Assembly: GCA_034509735.1 (NCBI GenBank)
Contig: JACGWO010000012.1
Location: 6,198,367 to 6,262,366 of the forward strand
DNA from: Sesamum alatum
Taxonomy: Eukaryota; Streptophyta; Magnoliopsida; Lamiales; Pedaliaceae
Direction: 5' to 3'
DNA: 64,000 nt
This document shows, piece after piece, positions 45,617 through 58,031 of this stretch (positions within the stretch are counted from its first letter, which is position 1; each line of letters opens with the position of its first letter). The notes below the pieces were generated by a model that saw only the letters and a list, made by a program, of their open reading frames with translations, did no database searches and had not been told where the DNA came from. The position numbers were made by a program, and so were the translations under genes.

Positions 45617-47187
45617 ATGAACACCAGATCAAGGGCGAGAAGCGTGAACGTGGGGCAAGAGGACCCTGGGAGACGAGAGGAGGTGGAGCAAGGCCACACC
45701 CTGGCGAATCCACCAGCACTAGTTCAGAGGGTGGAGGACCAAGGGGAGGCGCAGGGCCGCGCCCTGGAGAGTCCTCCAGCACGAAGCTGAGGGGGAGAAA
45801 GCACGAGGAGGTTGAGGTCCCGCCACCTCAACCAGTCATCCAGATTACTCAAGAGGCCCTTCAGCAGATGATAGAAGAGGCATCAGCTCAGGCTGCCGCG
45901 AGGGCCGTGGCTCAATATATTGCTGGACAAGCAGCACCCACACAACCCCTTCGCCATCTTGGGAGGGGACAAGAGGCACACGCAAGAGAGCAGAGGCCCG
46001 AGGAAGCTTTCGAAGGCATGGACTTTGAGGAAGAGGTCAATAGCAGGGCCACGCAGCCCGAGGATGTCTTGTATCTTTCACCCCCACGGAGAGCGGGAGG
46101 AGACGAGGATTATTTCCTTCATCCATCACATGGAGGGCAGGAAGACAATTTTATCCCCCCTCAAGGGGGGAGGCCGCCAGCACCAGGAGGAGGATATTAC
46201 GAGAGAGAAGCCCCTCCCCAGCACGCCTTCCCTAACTCGCTGGGGCCTGCGGGATATCCGGCGCGACCTTTGGCAGTGGCGCCTCCCCGACGGAGCCCAT
46301 TCGCCCCCTACATATTGGCAGAAGCTATTCATCCGGGAGTAAAGATTCTGAGTTTGAGCGAGTATAGCGGAGTAGGGGACCCTCAGGATCACCTCGACCG
46401 CTTTATGGCCAGAGCCGACCTGCTGGACATCAGCGACGCGGCATATTGCAAGTTATTTCGCACTACACTTTCGGGGAAAGCTATGGCATGGTTTAACCAG
46501 CTGCCACCCGGGACTATCGAGTCATTTGAACAACTTTCGCAGCGCTTCCTGCACCACTTCTCGATTAACAGGCGGTACCCTAAGACCGCTTCATACTTGT
46601 TTACCATAGTCCAACGAGAGAATGAAAGCTTGAGAGAATATGTGCAACGGTTCTCGGAGGCAGTGTTAGAGGTCCCGCACGTGAATCCTGAGCTCTTGGC
46701 TAGCATCATGCAACAGAATCTGAGAAGAGGGTGATTCAAGGAATCAATAGCAGGGAAGCCCCCTTCAACTCAGGAAGAGCTGTTGCTTCGCGTAGAGAAA
46801 TACATCCGGATAGAGGAAACTGTGGGATTGCGTCCGGCAAACCCCCTCAAAAGGAAAGCTGAAGAAGAAGAAAGGAGATTTCCTCCCAGGTCAGAAGGAA
46901 TCAGGCGAGAGAGGAAGCCACCGATATCGGGGGAGTTGGTGAAGTATACCCCCTTGAACGCTCCGCGAGTTCAAGTTCTCGCAATAGCTGAACAACAGGG
47001 GCTTGTGAGATGGCCCAATCCGATGAAGGATAATCCCCATAGAATGAAGTCTGATGAGTACTGTCACGTCCACAAGGATAGAGGCCACAACACGGAGGAA
47101 TGTCGCCATCTGAAAATAGAGATTGAGAAGCTTATCAGGCGAGGATACCTGAAGGAGTTTGTGGCCAAAATAAAACAAGGACCTTGA
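45617..47187 (+). pseudogene. gag of retrotransposon B, broken
   Basis: Starts MNTRSRAR at 45617. That frame stops near 45792, and the rest of gag is in another frame, open from before 45868. The capsid-like block contains EYSGVGDPQDHLDRFMARAD and TTLSGKAMAWFNQLPPG (about 46360-46510). A TGA at 46732-46734 and another at 47185-47187 interrupt an otherwise continuous frame. The knuckle-like CHVHKDRGHNTEEC (47062-47103) has His for the second Cys, as in A. Confidence 0.82.
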
Positions 47188-50100
47188 GAGGTCACCCGAG
47201 AAAATAAGCGGCCGACGCACCGCCTTGAGATAAGAGATAAGGAGGAAGTGGACCATGAGAAAAAAGATAACCTTCCGATAGTTGGAGTTATTGGAGTTAT
47301 TTCAGGAGGCCCGGCTGGAGGAGATTCAGGACGAGCTAGGAAGGCGGCCGCCAGAGCAGCAGGAAATGTTTCTAACCAGGTAGCCTGCAACGAGCTCAAG
47401 GGAGTGCCTCAAGCACGTATCGAGGCGGAAATAACATTTAATGATCAAGACTTGGAGGGGAATCTTCCCTCCTGCAATGAGGCAATTGTTGTGGCAGCAT
47501 CAATGTCGAACTTCTGGGTGAGGAAAATTTTGATTGACAGCGGGAGTTCAGCTGACATCCTGTTTTACAAGGCTTTTTCCCAGATGAGGATCGACAACAT
47601 ACAGCTCACGCCCGTCAATACCCCCTTGACTAGCTTCAGCGGGGATGTGGTCGTGCCATTGGGGGAAGCCACTTTGCCAATTTTGATTGGGTCGTATCCC
47701 AGGCGTGTGACTAAGTTTGTAAAATTTTTTGTGGTGGATGCACCTTCGGCCTACAACGCTATCTTGGGGAGACCTAGCTTGAATCTCTTCCAAGCCGTGA
47801 TATCCACTTATCACATGAAAGTGAAATTCCCCACACCAGAAGGAGTAGGAGAGATGGTGGGAGACAGAAAGCAAGCCCGGGAATGTTATGCCAGCACGCT
47901 GAAATCGTCAGGAGAGGGCCGTGAGAGGAAAGGCGAAGGAAGCAGTGCTGGGTTGACCGAAAAGGAAACCCATGGGAGAGAGCCGGGAAAGAGGAGCTCC
48001 ATGGAGGAGCAAACAGAAAAAACCAGGAGAGAAGCCAAAAAAAAGAAGGTGGAGGAAGAAAGGATAGAGGCTTTTGAAGAGATCAAGATGGTTGAGCTCC
48101 TAGGTGACCCTAAGAAGGCATTGAAGGTAGGGTCGCTGTTGAGTGAGCAGATAGAACACGTCATTGTTGATTTTTTGCAAAGATCAGTGGACGCGTTTGC
48201 ATGGGAGTTGTCTGATATGAAAGGGATAGATCCCGAAGTTATGGTCCATAGACTCAACGTGGATCCAAAAGCAAAACCTATGAAGCAGAAAAGGAGAGCA
48301 TTTGGGGTAGAGAGGAACATGATCATAGGCGAGGAGGTCGAGAAACTGCTCCAAGTAGACTACATTCGATCAGTGTACTACCCCGAATGGTTGGCCAATG
48401 TGGTCCTTGTCCCAAAGAGTAACGGGAAGTGGAGGATGTGCATAGACTTCACTGATTTAAATCGAGCGTGCCCCAAAGACTCATATCCCTTGCCGAGGAT
48501 TGATGCGCTAATTGATTCAACTTCGGGATGTGAGTTGATGAGCTTCCTAGACGCATTTCAGGGCTATAATCAGATTCGACTAGCCCCCGAGGACCAAGAA
48601 AAGACAAGCTTTGTAACGGAGCACGGCACATTCTGCTACAGAGTGATGCCCTTTGGGCTGAAAAATGCGGGAGCCACATATCAAAGATTAGTGAATGGCA
48701 TGTTCAAAGATCAAATAGGACGGAATATGGAGGTGTATATAGATGACATGCTAGTTAAAAGCCGGAAGAAGGAAGATCACGTAGCTGATCTCGAGGAATG
48801 CTTTCGCACATTGGGAAGCTATGGGATGAAGCTGAAACCCACAAAGTGTACCTTCGGAGTTCAGGGAGGAAAGTTCCTCGGATACATGGTTTCTCAGAGG
48901 GGGATAGAAGCTAATCCAGAGAAAATTGAGGCCATTATGACTATGCAGCCGCCCCGGACAATAAAAGAAGTTCAGAAATTGACGGGACGAATGGCAGCGC
49001 TTAATCGTTTCATTTCGAGATCCTCAGAACGGGGACTCCCATTCTTCAAAGTGTTAAGGAAGATGGATGGCTTCAGTTGGACGGAGCAATGTCAGGTTGC
49101 CTTTGAGGAGTTAAAGAAGTATCTTACTTCGCCGCCCCTGCTGACGAAGCCCGAGCCCAGGGAGACCTTGTTTGTATACCTGTCCGTCTCGGAAGGTGCG
49201 GGTAGTTCGGTCCTCGTGAGGGAAGAAGGGCGTGAACATCGTCCCATATATTATGCCAGCAAGGCACTGCAAGGACCAGAACAGAGATATGCACAGATTG
49301 AGAAGGTGGCTTTGGCCCTGGTAACTGTGGCGAGGAAGCTGCGTCCCTATTTTCAGTCACATCCTATAGCAGTACTGACGAATCAACCCTTGAAGAGGGT
49401 ATTGGCAGATCCCAACACATCCGGGAGAATGGTGAAATGGTCTGTAGAGTTGAGTGAGCATGGAATCACGTATCAGCCTAGACCCGCAATAAAGGCACAA
49501 GCATTGGCAGACTTCATCTCCGAATTGACAGAGGAAGAAGGCATCCAAGAGAAGAGGTGTTGGAAGATGTTTGTGGATGGCTCTTCCACGTCCCAAGGTG
49601 GCGGAGCAGAAATATTACTCGAGAGTCCGTATCAGGACACAATGCGTTATGCTATCCGGCTTGGGTTCGCCGCCTCAAATAACGAAGCAGAGTATGAAGC
49701 ACTCATCGCGGGAGGGAAGTTGGCCTTTGCAGCAAGGGCAAAGCACGTGAAAGTATATAGTGATTCCCAACTGGTGGTTAAGTAGGTTAATGGAGAATTT
49801 GAGGCCAAGGGGGAACAGATGGCCAAATACTTGACAAAAATCCAGGAAATGCGAAAGAGGTTTGACACGTTCACATTGGAACAAATTCCAAGGAGCGAGA
49901 ACGAAGAAGCGGATCACCTGGCTAAGATGGCCAGTTCACTGGCTCCCCTAAAGAGCAGGAAGGTGACACTGTTGAACAAAGAATACCCGGATACTAGCGA
50001 AGAGGAGAATGAAGTCCTGATGGCAAAAGGAAACTCATCGAAGTGGATGGAGGAGATAGAAGCGTATCTAAAGGATGGAGAACTACCTCAGGATCCCAAG

Positions 50101-51271
50101 CACGCTAGGACACTTCGCACGAGAGCAGCCCGATTTACCCTGATCGGGGGGGGAGTTGTATAGGAGAGGATTCTCGCAGCCATACCTCAAGTGCATAAGC
50201 AAAGACAAGGCGGAGTACGTTCTGAGGGAGATCCACGAGGGAAGCTGTGGCAACCACTCAGGTGGTAGAGCCCTAGCATAAAAGGCCCTGAGGCAAGGGT
50301 ATTTTTGGCCAACCATGCAAGCGGACGCCAGGGATTTAGTGAGGAAGTGCCGAAAGTGTCAAGAACATGCTAATATTGCTCACATCCCAGCTGCGGACAT
50401 GCAGCCCCTGCAGAGTCCTTGCCCTTTCGACCAGTGGGGGATGGATATAGTAGGGAAGCTTCCCCGGGCGACAGGCCAGCGAGAGTACTTGCTAGTAGCA
50501 GTGGATTATTTTTCGAAGTGGGTGGAAGTAGAGGCACTAAGCAGGATTACAGAGAAGGAAGTCATCAGATTCGTCTGGAAAAATATCATATGTCGCTTCG
50601 GCATCCCCAGAGCCTTCGTGATGGACAATGGCACGCAGTTTCAGGGATCTAAATTTCGCCAATGGTGCCAAGAATTGAAGATAAAGCTGTATTACACGTC
50701 GGTGGCAACGCCGCAATCCAATGGCCAGGTTGAAGTAACCAACCGGATAATCCTCCAGAATCTGAAGACAAGACTAGAAGATGCCAAGGGCAATTGGGTC
50801 GAAGAGCTTCCGGGAGTACTTTGGGCATACCGAACCACCCCCCGCCGGAGCACGGGAGAAACTCCCTTCAATCTGGTCTATGGGTCGGAAGCCGTCATCC
50901 CAATGGAGATTGGGGAAGAGACACTCCGAGTGAAGTATTACGAGCCGACTAGCAATGAAGATGAAAGGAGAGTCGACCTCGACTTTTTGGAAGAACTAAG
51001 GAGTAACGCGAATGTCAGAACTGAAGCATATAAGACGTTGATGGCAAGAGCCTACAACGGAAAAGTCAGACATCGAGATTTCCAAGTAGGCGACCTCGTC
51101 TTACGGAGGGCTGATGCTACAGGAAACATTGGGAAGCTAGACGCCAAATGGACCGGGCCGTATCAAGTGATTGAGATCCTGCGGAAAGGAACATACCGTC
51201 TGCAAAAATTAGATGGAAAGGAGGTACCACGTACATGGAATGTGCTTAACCTGAAGAAGTATTTTGTGTAA
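47188..51271 (+). pseudogene. pol of retrotransposon B (PR-RT-RH-aRH-IN), lightly damaged
   Basis: Protease with LIDSGSSADI (about 47530). RT with MCIDFTDLNRACPKD, FLDAFQGYNQI and YIDDML (48440-48755). Ty3-type RNase H with FVYLSVSEGA (about 49170-49360). Second, archaeal-type RNase H with FVDGSSTSQGGG, SNNEAEYEAL and DSQLVV (49570-49785, continuing to about 49950). Integrase with HEGSCGNHSGG, CRKCQ, the aspartates of MDIVGKL and MDNGTQFQ, and the glutamate after TPQSNGQV (50240-50740). The end is NLKKYFV. Lesions seen: TAG at 49783-49785, one extra G in a run of eight at 50146-50153, and TAA at 50279-50281. Unlike A, all catalytic residues remain visible. Confidence 0.9.
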
Positions 51272-51409
51272 AATTTTTCATGCTTTAAGTTGTATGAAGA
51301 TGATCGTTCAATATTCTCTTATAATTCACAATGTGTTAATGAAATTTTCTTTTTCCCAAATTCTGATCACTCGTATGTTTTAATTTGTTGCAAAAAAAAA
51401 AAAAGAAAA

Positions 51410-51512
51410 GAGAGGGACTGCCTCTCACCGGGGGACTGCCCCGTGACAAAAAAGAAAGGGACTGCTTCTCACCGGGGGACTGCCCCGAGATTATAAAGGG
51501 AGGGACTGCCTC
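51410..51512. repeat. Short tandem repeat after pol in retrotransposon B
   Basis: Units with 'gggactgcctctcaccgggg' and 'gactgccccg' recur two to three times. It occupies the place of the 18430-18805 array in A but differs in sequence; both use G-run/C-run cores. Confidence 0.75.
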
Positions 51513-51732
51513 CCTAACTTAAAAAAAATATATTGTCAACACAAAGAGGAATTTCCTCGCAGAGATATTGAAATATGATAAAAAAAGATTTTTTATTGAA
51601 AGTCCAATGTTGGAAAGAAACGAACAATACTGAAAACTGGATTTGCAAAGATAAAATACTAATAAAAAATAAACCCTAAACAAATCTGAAATTTACGAAA
51701 AGGAATTCAAGTAAATAAATCCTAAGGACTGA

Positions 51733-53789
51733 CTAATTCTTCTCTATGACTGAAGGCAGGTTTCCACCAACAGGAGCCTCGTCGACCATATCATCGACAT
51801 TCTCACCATTGCCATCCTCATCCCCTTCCTCATCAGGAACCTTGGGATCAAGAAACATAAAGTCTTCATCACCAAACCGGCCGCTGCTCCTCAAGGTGGC
51901 GCGACATTGTCGGATTACTTGATCATACACCTCGCTGGCCTTGCTAAGAACAGCTTGGTGGAATTCATCTGAGTCCACGTATTTCTCCTTAAAGTCATCC
52001 CCCACACGCTCCAAGTAGGCCTTGCCGGCATCAAACTTCAGGAAGGTCTTCCCCGAGGTAACCTCCCTGTTGAAGCTTTCCTTCCACTTGAGTTGTTCGG
52101 AAGAAGCAGCCTTGAGCTCTTCTTGGCAGCGCTCCAAGTTTTTTCGCGCATCATCGAAGGCATCCTTCAGACGATCTATCTCCTTCTCATGATTACTCAA
52201 CCGCAGCTCAGTAGCTTCGGCTAAGTTGATAACCTAAAAGGGATATACCTCAATTAGACACGTGAGGACAGAAAATGAAGAATCAACAAAAATTTATAAA
52301 CAACATACCCTGGCAGCTTCGCCTTGCATAAGATGAGTAAGGGTGACTGTGGGGAGGGCACCAAGTAGTGTCACATCTAGGGACTCACTAGATCCCTGGA
52401 TATTTTATGAGCAAGATCCACGTCAGCTGCATCCCAAAATGAGGAGATATCTCCTTGCCTGTTCGTCCCATAGGTGAAGAGACCTTTCCTACTCCATGAC
52501 GAGGAGGACCTGCTTCGCCTTCCTGGGGGCGTTTTGAGGTATTACCTTCAGGAGGAGGGGAGGAACGCCCCTCGTGACGAGTTGAGGGCCCCGGGGGATC
52601 TCGGGCCCGGGCAGGAGGCGAGCGCCGACGACTGCTTTCTCCCTCCTTGGCGGGGTGGGGGAGGAGGATGACGGGACCTTGAGGCATTCTCTTTGTCACG
52701 GAAGCGATGAACGTCATGGAGGGAGATCTTCTTTCCTCCTGCAAACAAGTTAATACAGGAAAAAGTGAGAAAGCATCAAAAAATTTATACAAGGCAAGTA
52801 AAAACAGGAAAGTTAAAATACCAGCAGGCCCTAAACTTTTGACGTCAAAGAGTTGGTCGAACAGCCCAACCCCGATGAAGGAGAGACGAAGATCAGGAAC
52901 GAGGTCGGGCACAAAACATGATTCCCCCCAAGGGGCAGTTAATCCCCAGACGAGTCCTTTACGAATAGAAACTTCTTTTTCCAAGGACCCTAGAAGAGTC
53001 ATTACCCCCAAGAATCTTTACAATTTCCCCGAGGATAGAAATAGAAGTAAGAATCGTTGGGTACCTTCTTAACAGTGAATAAAGTATAAAAGGCTTCAAG
53101 AGATGGGGTCAAGTCGAGCTCCTCAAAACGTTGAAGGAACCCCCTACAACTTACAAAGGAGTTTGGTGTAAATTGACTAATGCTCAGGGTAGTACAGGTG
53201 ATGATTTGGAGTAGCAGAGGATGAGGGGGAAGAGTGAAACCCGAGGAAAAGAATGACAAATATACGGTGAAATACCCAGGAGGGGGAAATTTGATCCTAT
53301 CATCAATACTAGGTAACAGGAGGGCGAATTCGGAAGAAGCGTTGACACTAGCTTTTAGAGAGCGGAACTCTTCAGAACTCACACGACAAAGACAACTATC
53401 GACATCCATTATACGACAGCGAGATTTTGAGTGGGGGCTGAAGAGGACTCAGTTCCATCTAGACCAGAATCAACAAGATCTGTCGGAAGGGGGGATAAGA
53501 GTGGGGGAGTTTCTCTAGAACTTGACTCAAAGGATGGATTTGGAGAAGGCGATGGACAAGCGGGAATGTTCCGAATCGCTTTAATCACCTCGTGATCGAA
53601 GTCCACGATATCCGGACCCATGTGAGAAGCTGAAAGAGGAGAGGAATCTAGACTTATGACTGGGATGGAAGGAGCAGCTGGAACGGAAGGAGCAGGAGGC
53701 GCCCCTCGGGTGGAAGCTGGCCGAGGACCGGCGCCTCGGCCAGATCCTGGCCGAGGCGCTCCGCCTCGACCAGTGCCGCGCCGGGGCAA
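51733..53789 (-). pseudogene. Antisense gene of retrotransposon B (Transposase_28-like), broken
   Basis: Opposite to gag-pol. From 53789 downward: Gly/Arg/Pro-rich start, MGPDIVDFDHEVIKAIRN, then the conserved block GYFTVYLSFFSSG, PPHPLL and ISQFTPNS (53280-53150). Next comes LRLSFIGVGLFDQLFDVK and an intron with donor GTATTT and acceptor TTGCAG (about 52825-52745). Exon KKISLHDVHRFRDKEN follows, then a further intron ending TTTTAG (about 52230). The last exon, 52200-51733, is coiled-coil-like (NHEKEIDRLKDAFDDARKN) with an acidic tail. A C-run (53433-53437) is one base shorter than in A and breaks the frame; further shifts follow near 53010 and 52650. The promoter and first exon are absent. 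Confidence 0.65.
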
Positions 53790-54125
53790 AAAGGCCCTCC
53801 AAATTATGGCAAATTAGACAAATACCCCAAATGGAAGTTAAAAGAGGAGTTGAGGGGAGTTAAGAGATGGAAGTTAAGAAAGGAGTGGGCATGCGAAATG
53901 ACCATCATACCCTCGGCAGATCAATTCTAGGCCGTAGGATCAAAGGGCAATACTGTAATTTCACCCCCAAAAATTTACTATAAATAGGGGGTGAATTCAT
54001 TTGTAAACTTACTTTTTTAGATATATGAAATTTATAATTTACAAGTTACTTTACTTTTCTAGCTTCTTGTGTTGGATTGGTATAAACGTGCCTAGGCTAT
54101 ATTCTTTCCGAATTATACACCATCA
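53787..54125 (+). repeat. 3' LTR of retrotransposon B, 5'-truncated
   Basis: 339 bp corresponding to 45237-45576 of the 5' LTR. The first 24 bp are missing, and the sequence adjoins antisense-gene DNA directly. Ends CACCATCA, then the TACAT duplication. Confidence 0.88.
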
Positions 54126-54130
54126 TACAT

Positions 54131-54718
54131 TTTGTTACTTAGAGTTACCATAATATATATATATATATATACATTCAATTGAAATATATCATTTGACATT
54201 TTGTTTCTTCATATAATATATATTTTTTATTTATACAATATTTCAATTAACGAGTGCACGCTAAGCAATGAGTTATGAAAAGAATTAGGGGAAAAAAACA
54301 CTTGTAATCTATACGAAAGGTTTAAAAAACCCCATTTCATTTTTTCACTTATAAAGTGAAAAATATACACTGATGAATGCTACAATTTATATAATAATTT
54401 AACTCCAAAAATTAATTAAAATAGGTAAAATTTACATCAAGCAGAACCTGTTATAATATAAAAAATAATTTATTATTTATATAAAAGATATGAGTTCTCT
54501 ATTTGTGATTAAACTTATATGATCCTACAAAATCATTAATATTGCATTTATAAATTGGTTTATGTGAATTTTGATCCTACTAATTATACATTTTTACATG
54601 TAATATATTTATTGAAAAAACCACCTCAGAATACTGTAAATGCTATTAATACTCTAAAATTTAAAACATACCTAATCAATCTAGATATTTACTTGATATG
54701 AACCGACGAGCTATATTT
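54131..54718. other. AT-rich spacer between retrotransposons B and C
   Basis: (TA)n at about 54152-54170, otherwise AT-rich DNA. No gene or repeat termini were seen. Confidence 0.5.
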
Positions 54719-56693
54719 TGAGTGATATGAATAATTAAAGGCCCCAATTTATCGAATTAAATTGACCGTCCAAATTTAACTCAACAAATCAATAGCCAAT
54801 ATTTAAATATTTTAAAAAAAATTATTAAGAATTAATAAAAATAGAAAAGGAAGGATAAAGATGGGTGCCGCCGCACCCATCTGTTCCTTATTATATATTT
54901 ATACAACCTAACACTAAACACACACACTTAACACTAAACATACACACATATTAAATACACAGTTTCGGCGGTGAAGGGTAAGTAATTATTTTATTTTAAT
55001 TAATTTTGATTTATATACTTATATTATTTAATAAGTGCATTTATTAAATATTATTTATACTACTCAATTTAGTGTTAATCAAAAAATTTTATGAATTTGA
55101 GTATTTATAAATTAGTGCGTGGTTTAATATCTCAATTAAATTAGGAGTGTTATAATTAATGGCTTAAACTGCTTAATTTACTAGATTTAATAACTTTTAT
55201 ATTATATTGGCTTTGTTTAATCGGGTTGAAAATTTTATTTGAGAAATATTATAAAATTATATTAGGAAATGTTATTTACTAAAGATGAGTATATTTTGAG
55301 ATAATTAAACCAAAATTGTTATTAAGATTGGTAGTTATAATAGGATAAGAGGTTTAATAAAATATTGAGAGATTGGGTGAAATACATATATATATATACT
55401 ATTTAATATTTTATTTAAAAATTGACATTCTAGATATTAATTATGCGCATTATACCTTATGATAGGGCACAGGGATAAAGTAGAGGATCGAACGACTTCA
55501 TATCTGCTAACTAAATCTGTATAAGATCGATGTAAGTAAATAATTAGCACGATCTGTATATGTTCCTTTTCATATTAGTATTGTGTAAGTAATAATTAGT
55601 GATTACTATACACATTCCTTATTTTATATGTGTTGCATTTTATTTTTGTGATATTACGTTTATGTAAGTCTGTGATTGTGCTGGAACTGGGCTATTGTGA
55701 ATTGCGTGAGTGGTTGATGATTATTTTGAATGATTGTATCGTGAAAGTAAAATGATGAACTATGTTGAAATGTTCTATTTGTTGAATGATGTGTTGTTGG
55801 TGTTTGCCAATGATAATGTGCTGGTATGAGCTATTACTTGACTAGTTGGCTTACAAGAACGGTGATATGTGGAATTGAGGGAGTGATGGAAATTGAATGT
55901 AATTATGATATGAAAACCCCTTGATGTTGTTGAATAGCCTATGTGGCAAAATGAAATGAAAAGAAAGAGCTATGATGCGATATGAAAGAGCTATGATACG
56001 ATGTGAATAGAGCTTTGATGCGAAATGAGATTGATGAGCCTGTGTAGCATGTCAAGGGGATTCATGTATATGTGTGTAATGAATAGTGAGGTTGAGTTGA
56101 TGGAGAAAAATACTATATCACCTTTCTGATAAGCCAACTAGAAAAAGACAAGTTTGATGGGTTGTCGTGTTATGGGACGACTACGTGGAGAAATGAAATG
56201 AAATGTGCTTGATCAAGTTGATTATATTTTATATACATTACTTGTTTTTTTCTTGTTGATATAATTGAGGTGCGTATATAGTTGGTGCCGATTATTTACT
56301 TATTGAGTTACAGGCTCATCCCTCTGCTAATATTTTTCAGGTGTAGATTTTGCTGTGCCTATTCACGACAACTAGGTCTACGTTTTGCATTCCAGTCAGG
56401 TCGGGCAAGTATGCAATTTTTTCCTCATCGTAAATAGAAATAGCGGTCTCATTTTGGATTAAAAGTGAGAATGGCATGTGAACTAATTATAACACTTCCA
56501 TTTCTGTTGTACTTGATATATGTATATGATCTTGTGGATGAGATGATAAATATGTTTGTTGTGATGATGAAACTAAGTGTATCTATAATTAACAGGGACT
56601 GGATTACGTGGATAACTACATATATAAACAGGATTTACATTAAGTGTGATAATTTGGGGAGATATAGTTGTAGCGCCGTTAGAGGGTGCTACA
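54719..56693 (+). repeat. 5' LTR of retrotransposon C
   Basis: Matches 61643-63604 from 'ggaaggataaagatgggtgc' (54849) to the end GGTGCTACA at 56693. Sequence to the left of about 54800 matches only weakly. A TATA-like 'tatatatttata' lies near 54892. Confidence 0.75.
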
Positions 56694-56698
56694 TTTGG

Positions 56699-56710
56699 TG
56701 GTATTTGAGA
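56699..56710 (+). promoter_or_regulatory. Primer-binding site of retrotransposon C
   Basis: TGGTATTTGAGA lies 5 bp after the LTR and resembles the plant tRNA-iMet site TGGTATCAGAGC with changes. Confidence 0.5.
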
Positions 56711-56792
56711 AGGGATTAGATTCTCTGGGGGTATTTAATGATATGTGGTAATATATGTTATGAGTTTAATTATACATGTGCATTTCATATAG

Positions 56793-57968
56793 GATGGAAG
56801 CGTCAGGTGAAAACGCTGCTGGCCCAACTGAGTCGTTTAGAGTCTGTACAGGGTCATGATCATGCATCTGAACATCAGGGGTTAGAAGCCCAGAATAGAA
56901 ATGTACCCCAACCCGAAGTAAACCCTTTTATGCAACAATTCCTAGAGTTTATGCCGAGGATGGCTCCACCACCACAACCCCGACCACAAGATGTAGTCAT
57001 TGATAAAAATTATGAGATAGTTAGAAGGTAGGGTGCAAAGGTATTTGCTGGTACAACTGATTTTGCAGAAGCAGAAGAATGATTGAGAAATACGGAAAGA
57101 GTTCTAGACCGAATTGAATGCACTTTTGAACAAAATTTGAGGTACGCGGTGTCTTTATTGGAGAAAGATGCATTGGATTGGTGGGAAACTGTTCCGGGGA
57201 GCTAGAATCGGCCAATCACTCTAACCTGGAATGATTTCTTGAGGGAATTTGCTGAAAAAGTACACTCCACCGGTCTACAGAAATCGTAACAAAGTTGAAT
57301 TCCTTGAGTTAAAGCAAAATGATGTGTTTGTTGCCAAGTACGAGTTACAATTTGTGAGGCTATCCAAGTATGCTCCAGAAGAGGTAAGTACTGATGAATT
57401 GAGGCGAGACAGATTTGAAAGAGCCTGAGACTTGAGATTCAAAAGAAGATAGCAATCAAAACCTCCAAGTTACAGTGCACTTTTGGAAGTAGAGTTGAGA
57501 GCTGAAGAGACATCCATAGAAAGGAGTTCTGCTGAAGCTAAACGGAAGAAGTGGATAGGTAATCCTAACTTTACAGGTGGACCAAGCGGTGCAGTTACCT
57601 TTAAGGGTTCTGGTTTTCAAAGAGGCAGGTACAGTGGCCGAGGAATGAGTTAAACTAATAGGTCTTCGTCAATATCTTCGAGTAGAGGAGGGTCTACCTC
57701 AATCGGATTTGGGGGAAGATAGGGTCCAACCAGATCGATTAGTGAAAGGTCTATTCCCTTGTGCACGAATTGCGGTAGGAAACACACCGATGAATGTTGG
57801 GGAGTCCAGTTGATCATGTGTTACCGTTGCCACCAACCAGGACATATTGTCAGGGATTGTCCTACGTGGAGAGTTGATGCCAGTAGATCTCAAATTTCAA
57901 GACCAAGTAGTATGGGGAAAAACTTGCAACGGGCTAGTACAAGTAAGGGTCGAGGAAGAGGTTGTTGA
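56793..57968 (+). pseudogene. gag of retrotransposon C, broken
   Basis: A start-like ATG is at 56793. Recognisable parts are FMPRMAPPPQPRPQD, AKVFAGTTDFAEAEE, the capsid-like LRYAVSLLEKDALDWWETVP (about 57139-57195) and EFLELKQND (about 57300). The zinc knuckle CYRCHQPGHIVRDC (57820-57865) is preceded by a second Cys/His motif, CTNCGRKHTDEC (57760). Multiple stops and frame changes. Confidence 0.8.
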
Positions 57969-58031
57969 GGCAGCGAAAATATTTCTACAACATCAACAGG
58001 ACAAAGTAGTCAACCTCAACCACAAGCAAGG

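Larger units (their letters stand above)
45213..54125 (+). mobile_element. Retrotransposon B: Tat-lineage Ty3/gypsy LTR element
   Basis: 8913 bp between exact 5-bp duplications TACAT (45208-45212 and 54126-54130). Same order as element A, but on the plus strand. LTR and internal sequence are clearly diverged from A, so B belongs to a sister family. gag-pol is open except for four stops and one homopolymer frameshift. The 3' LTR lacks its first 24 bp, and the adjoining polypurine tract is missing. Confidence 0.93.
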
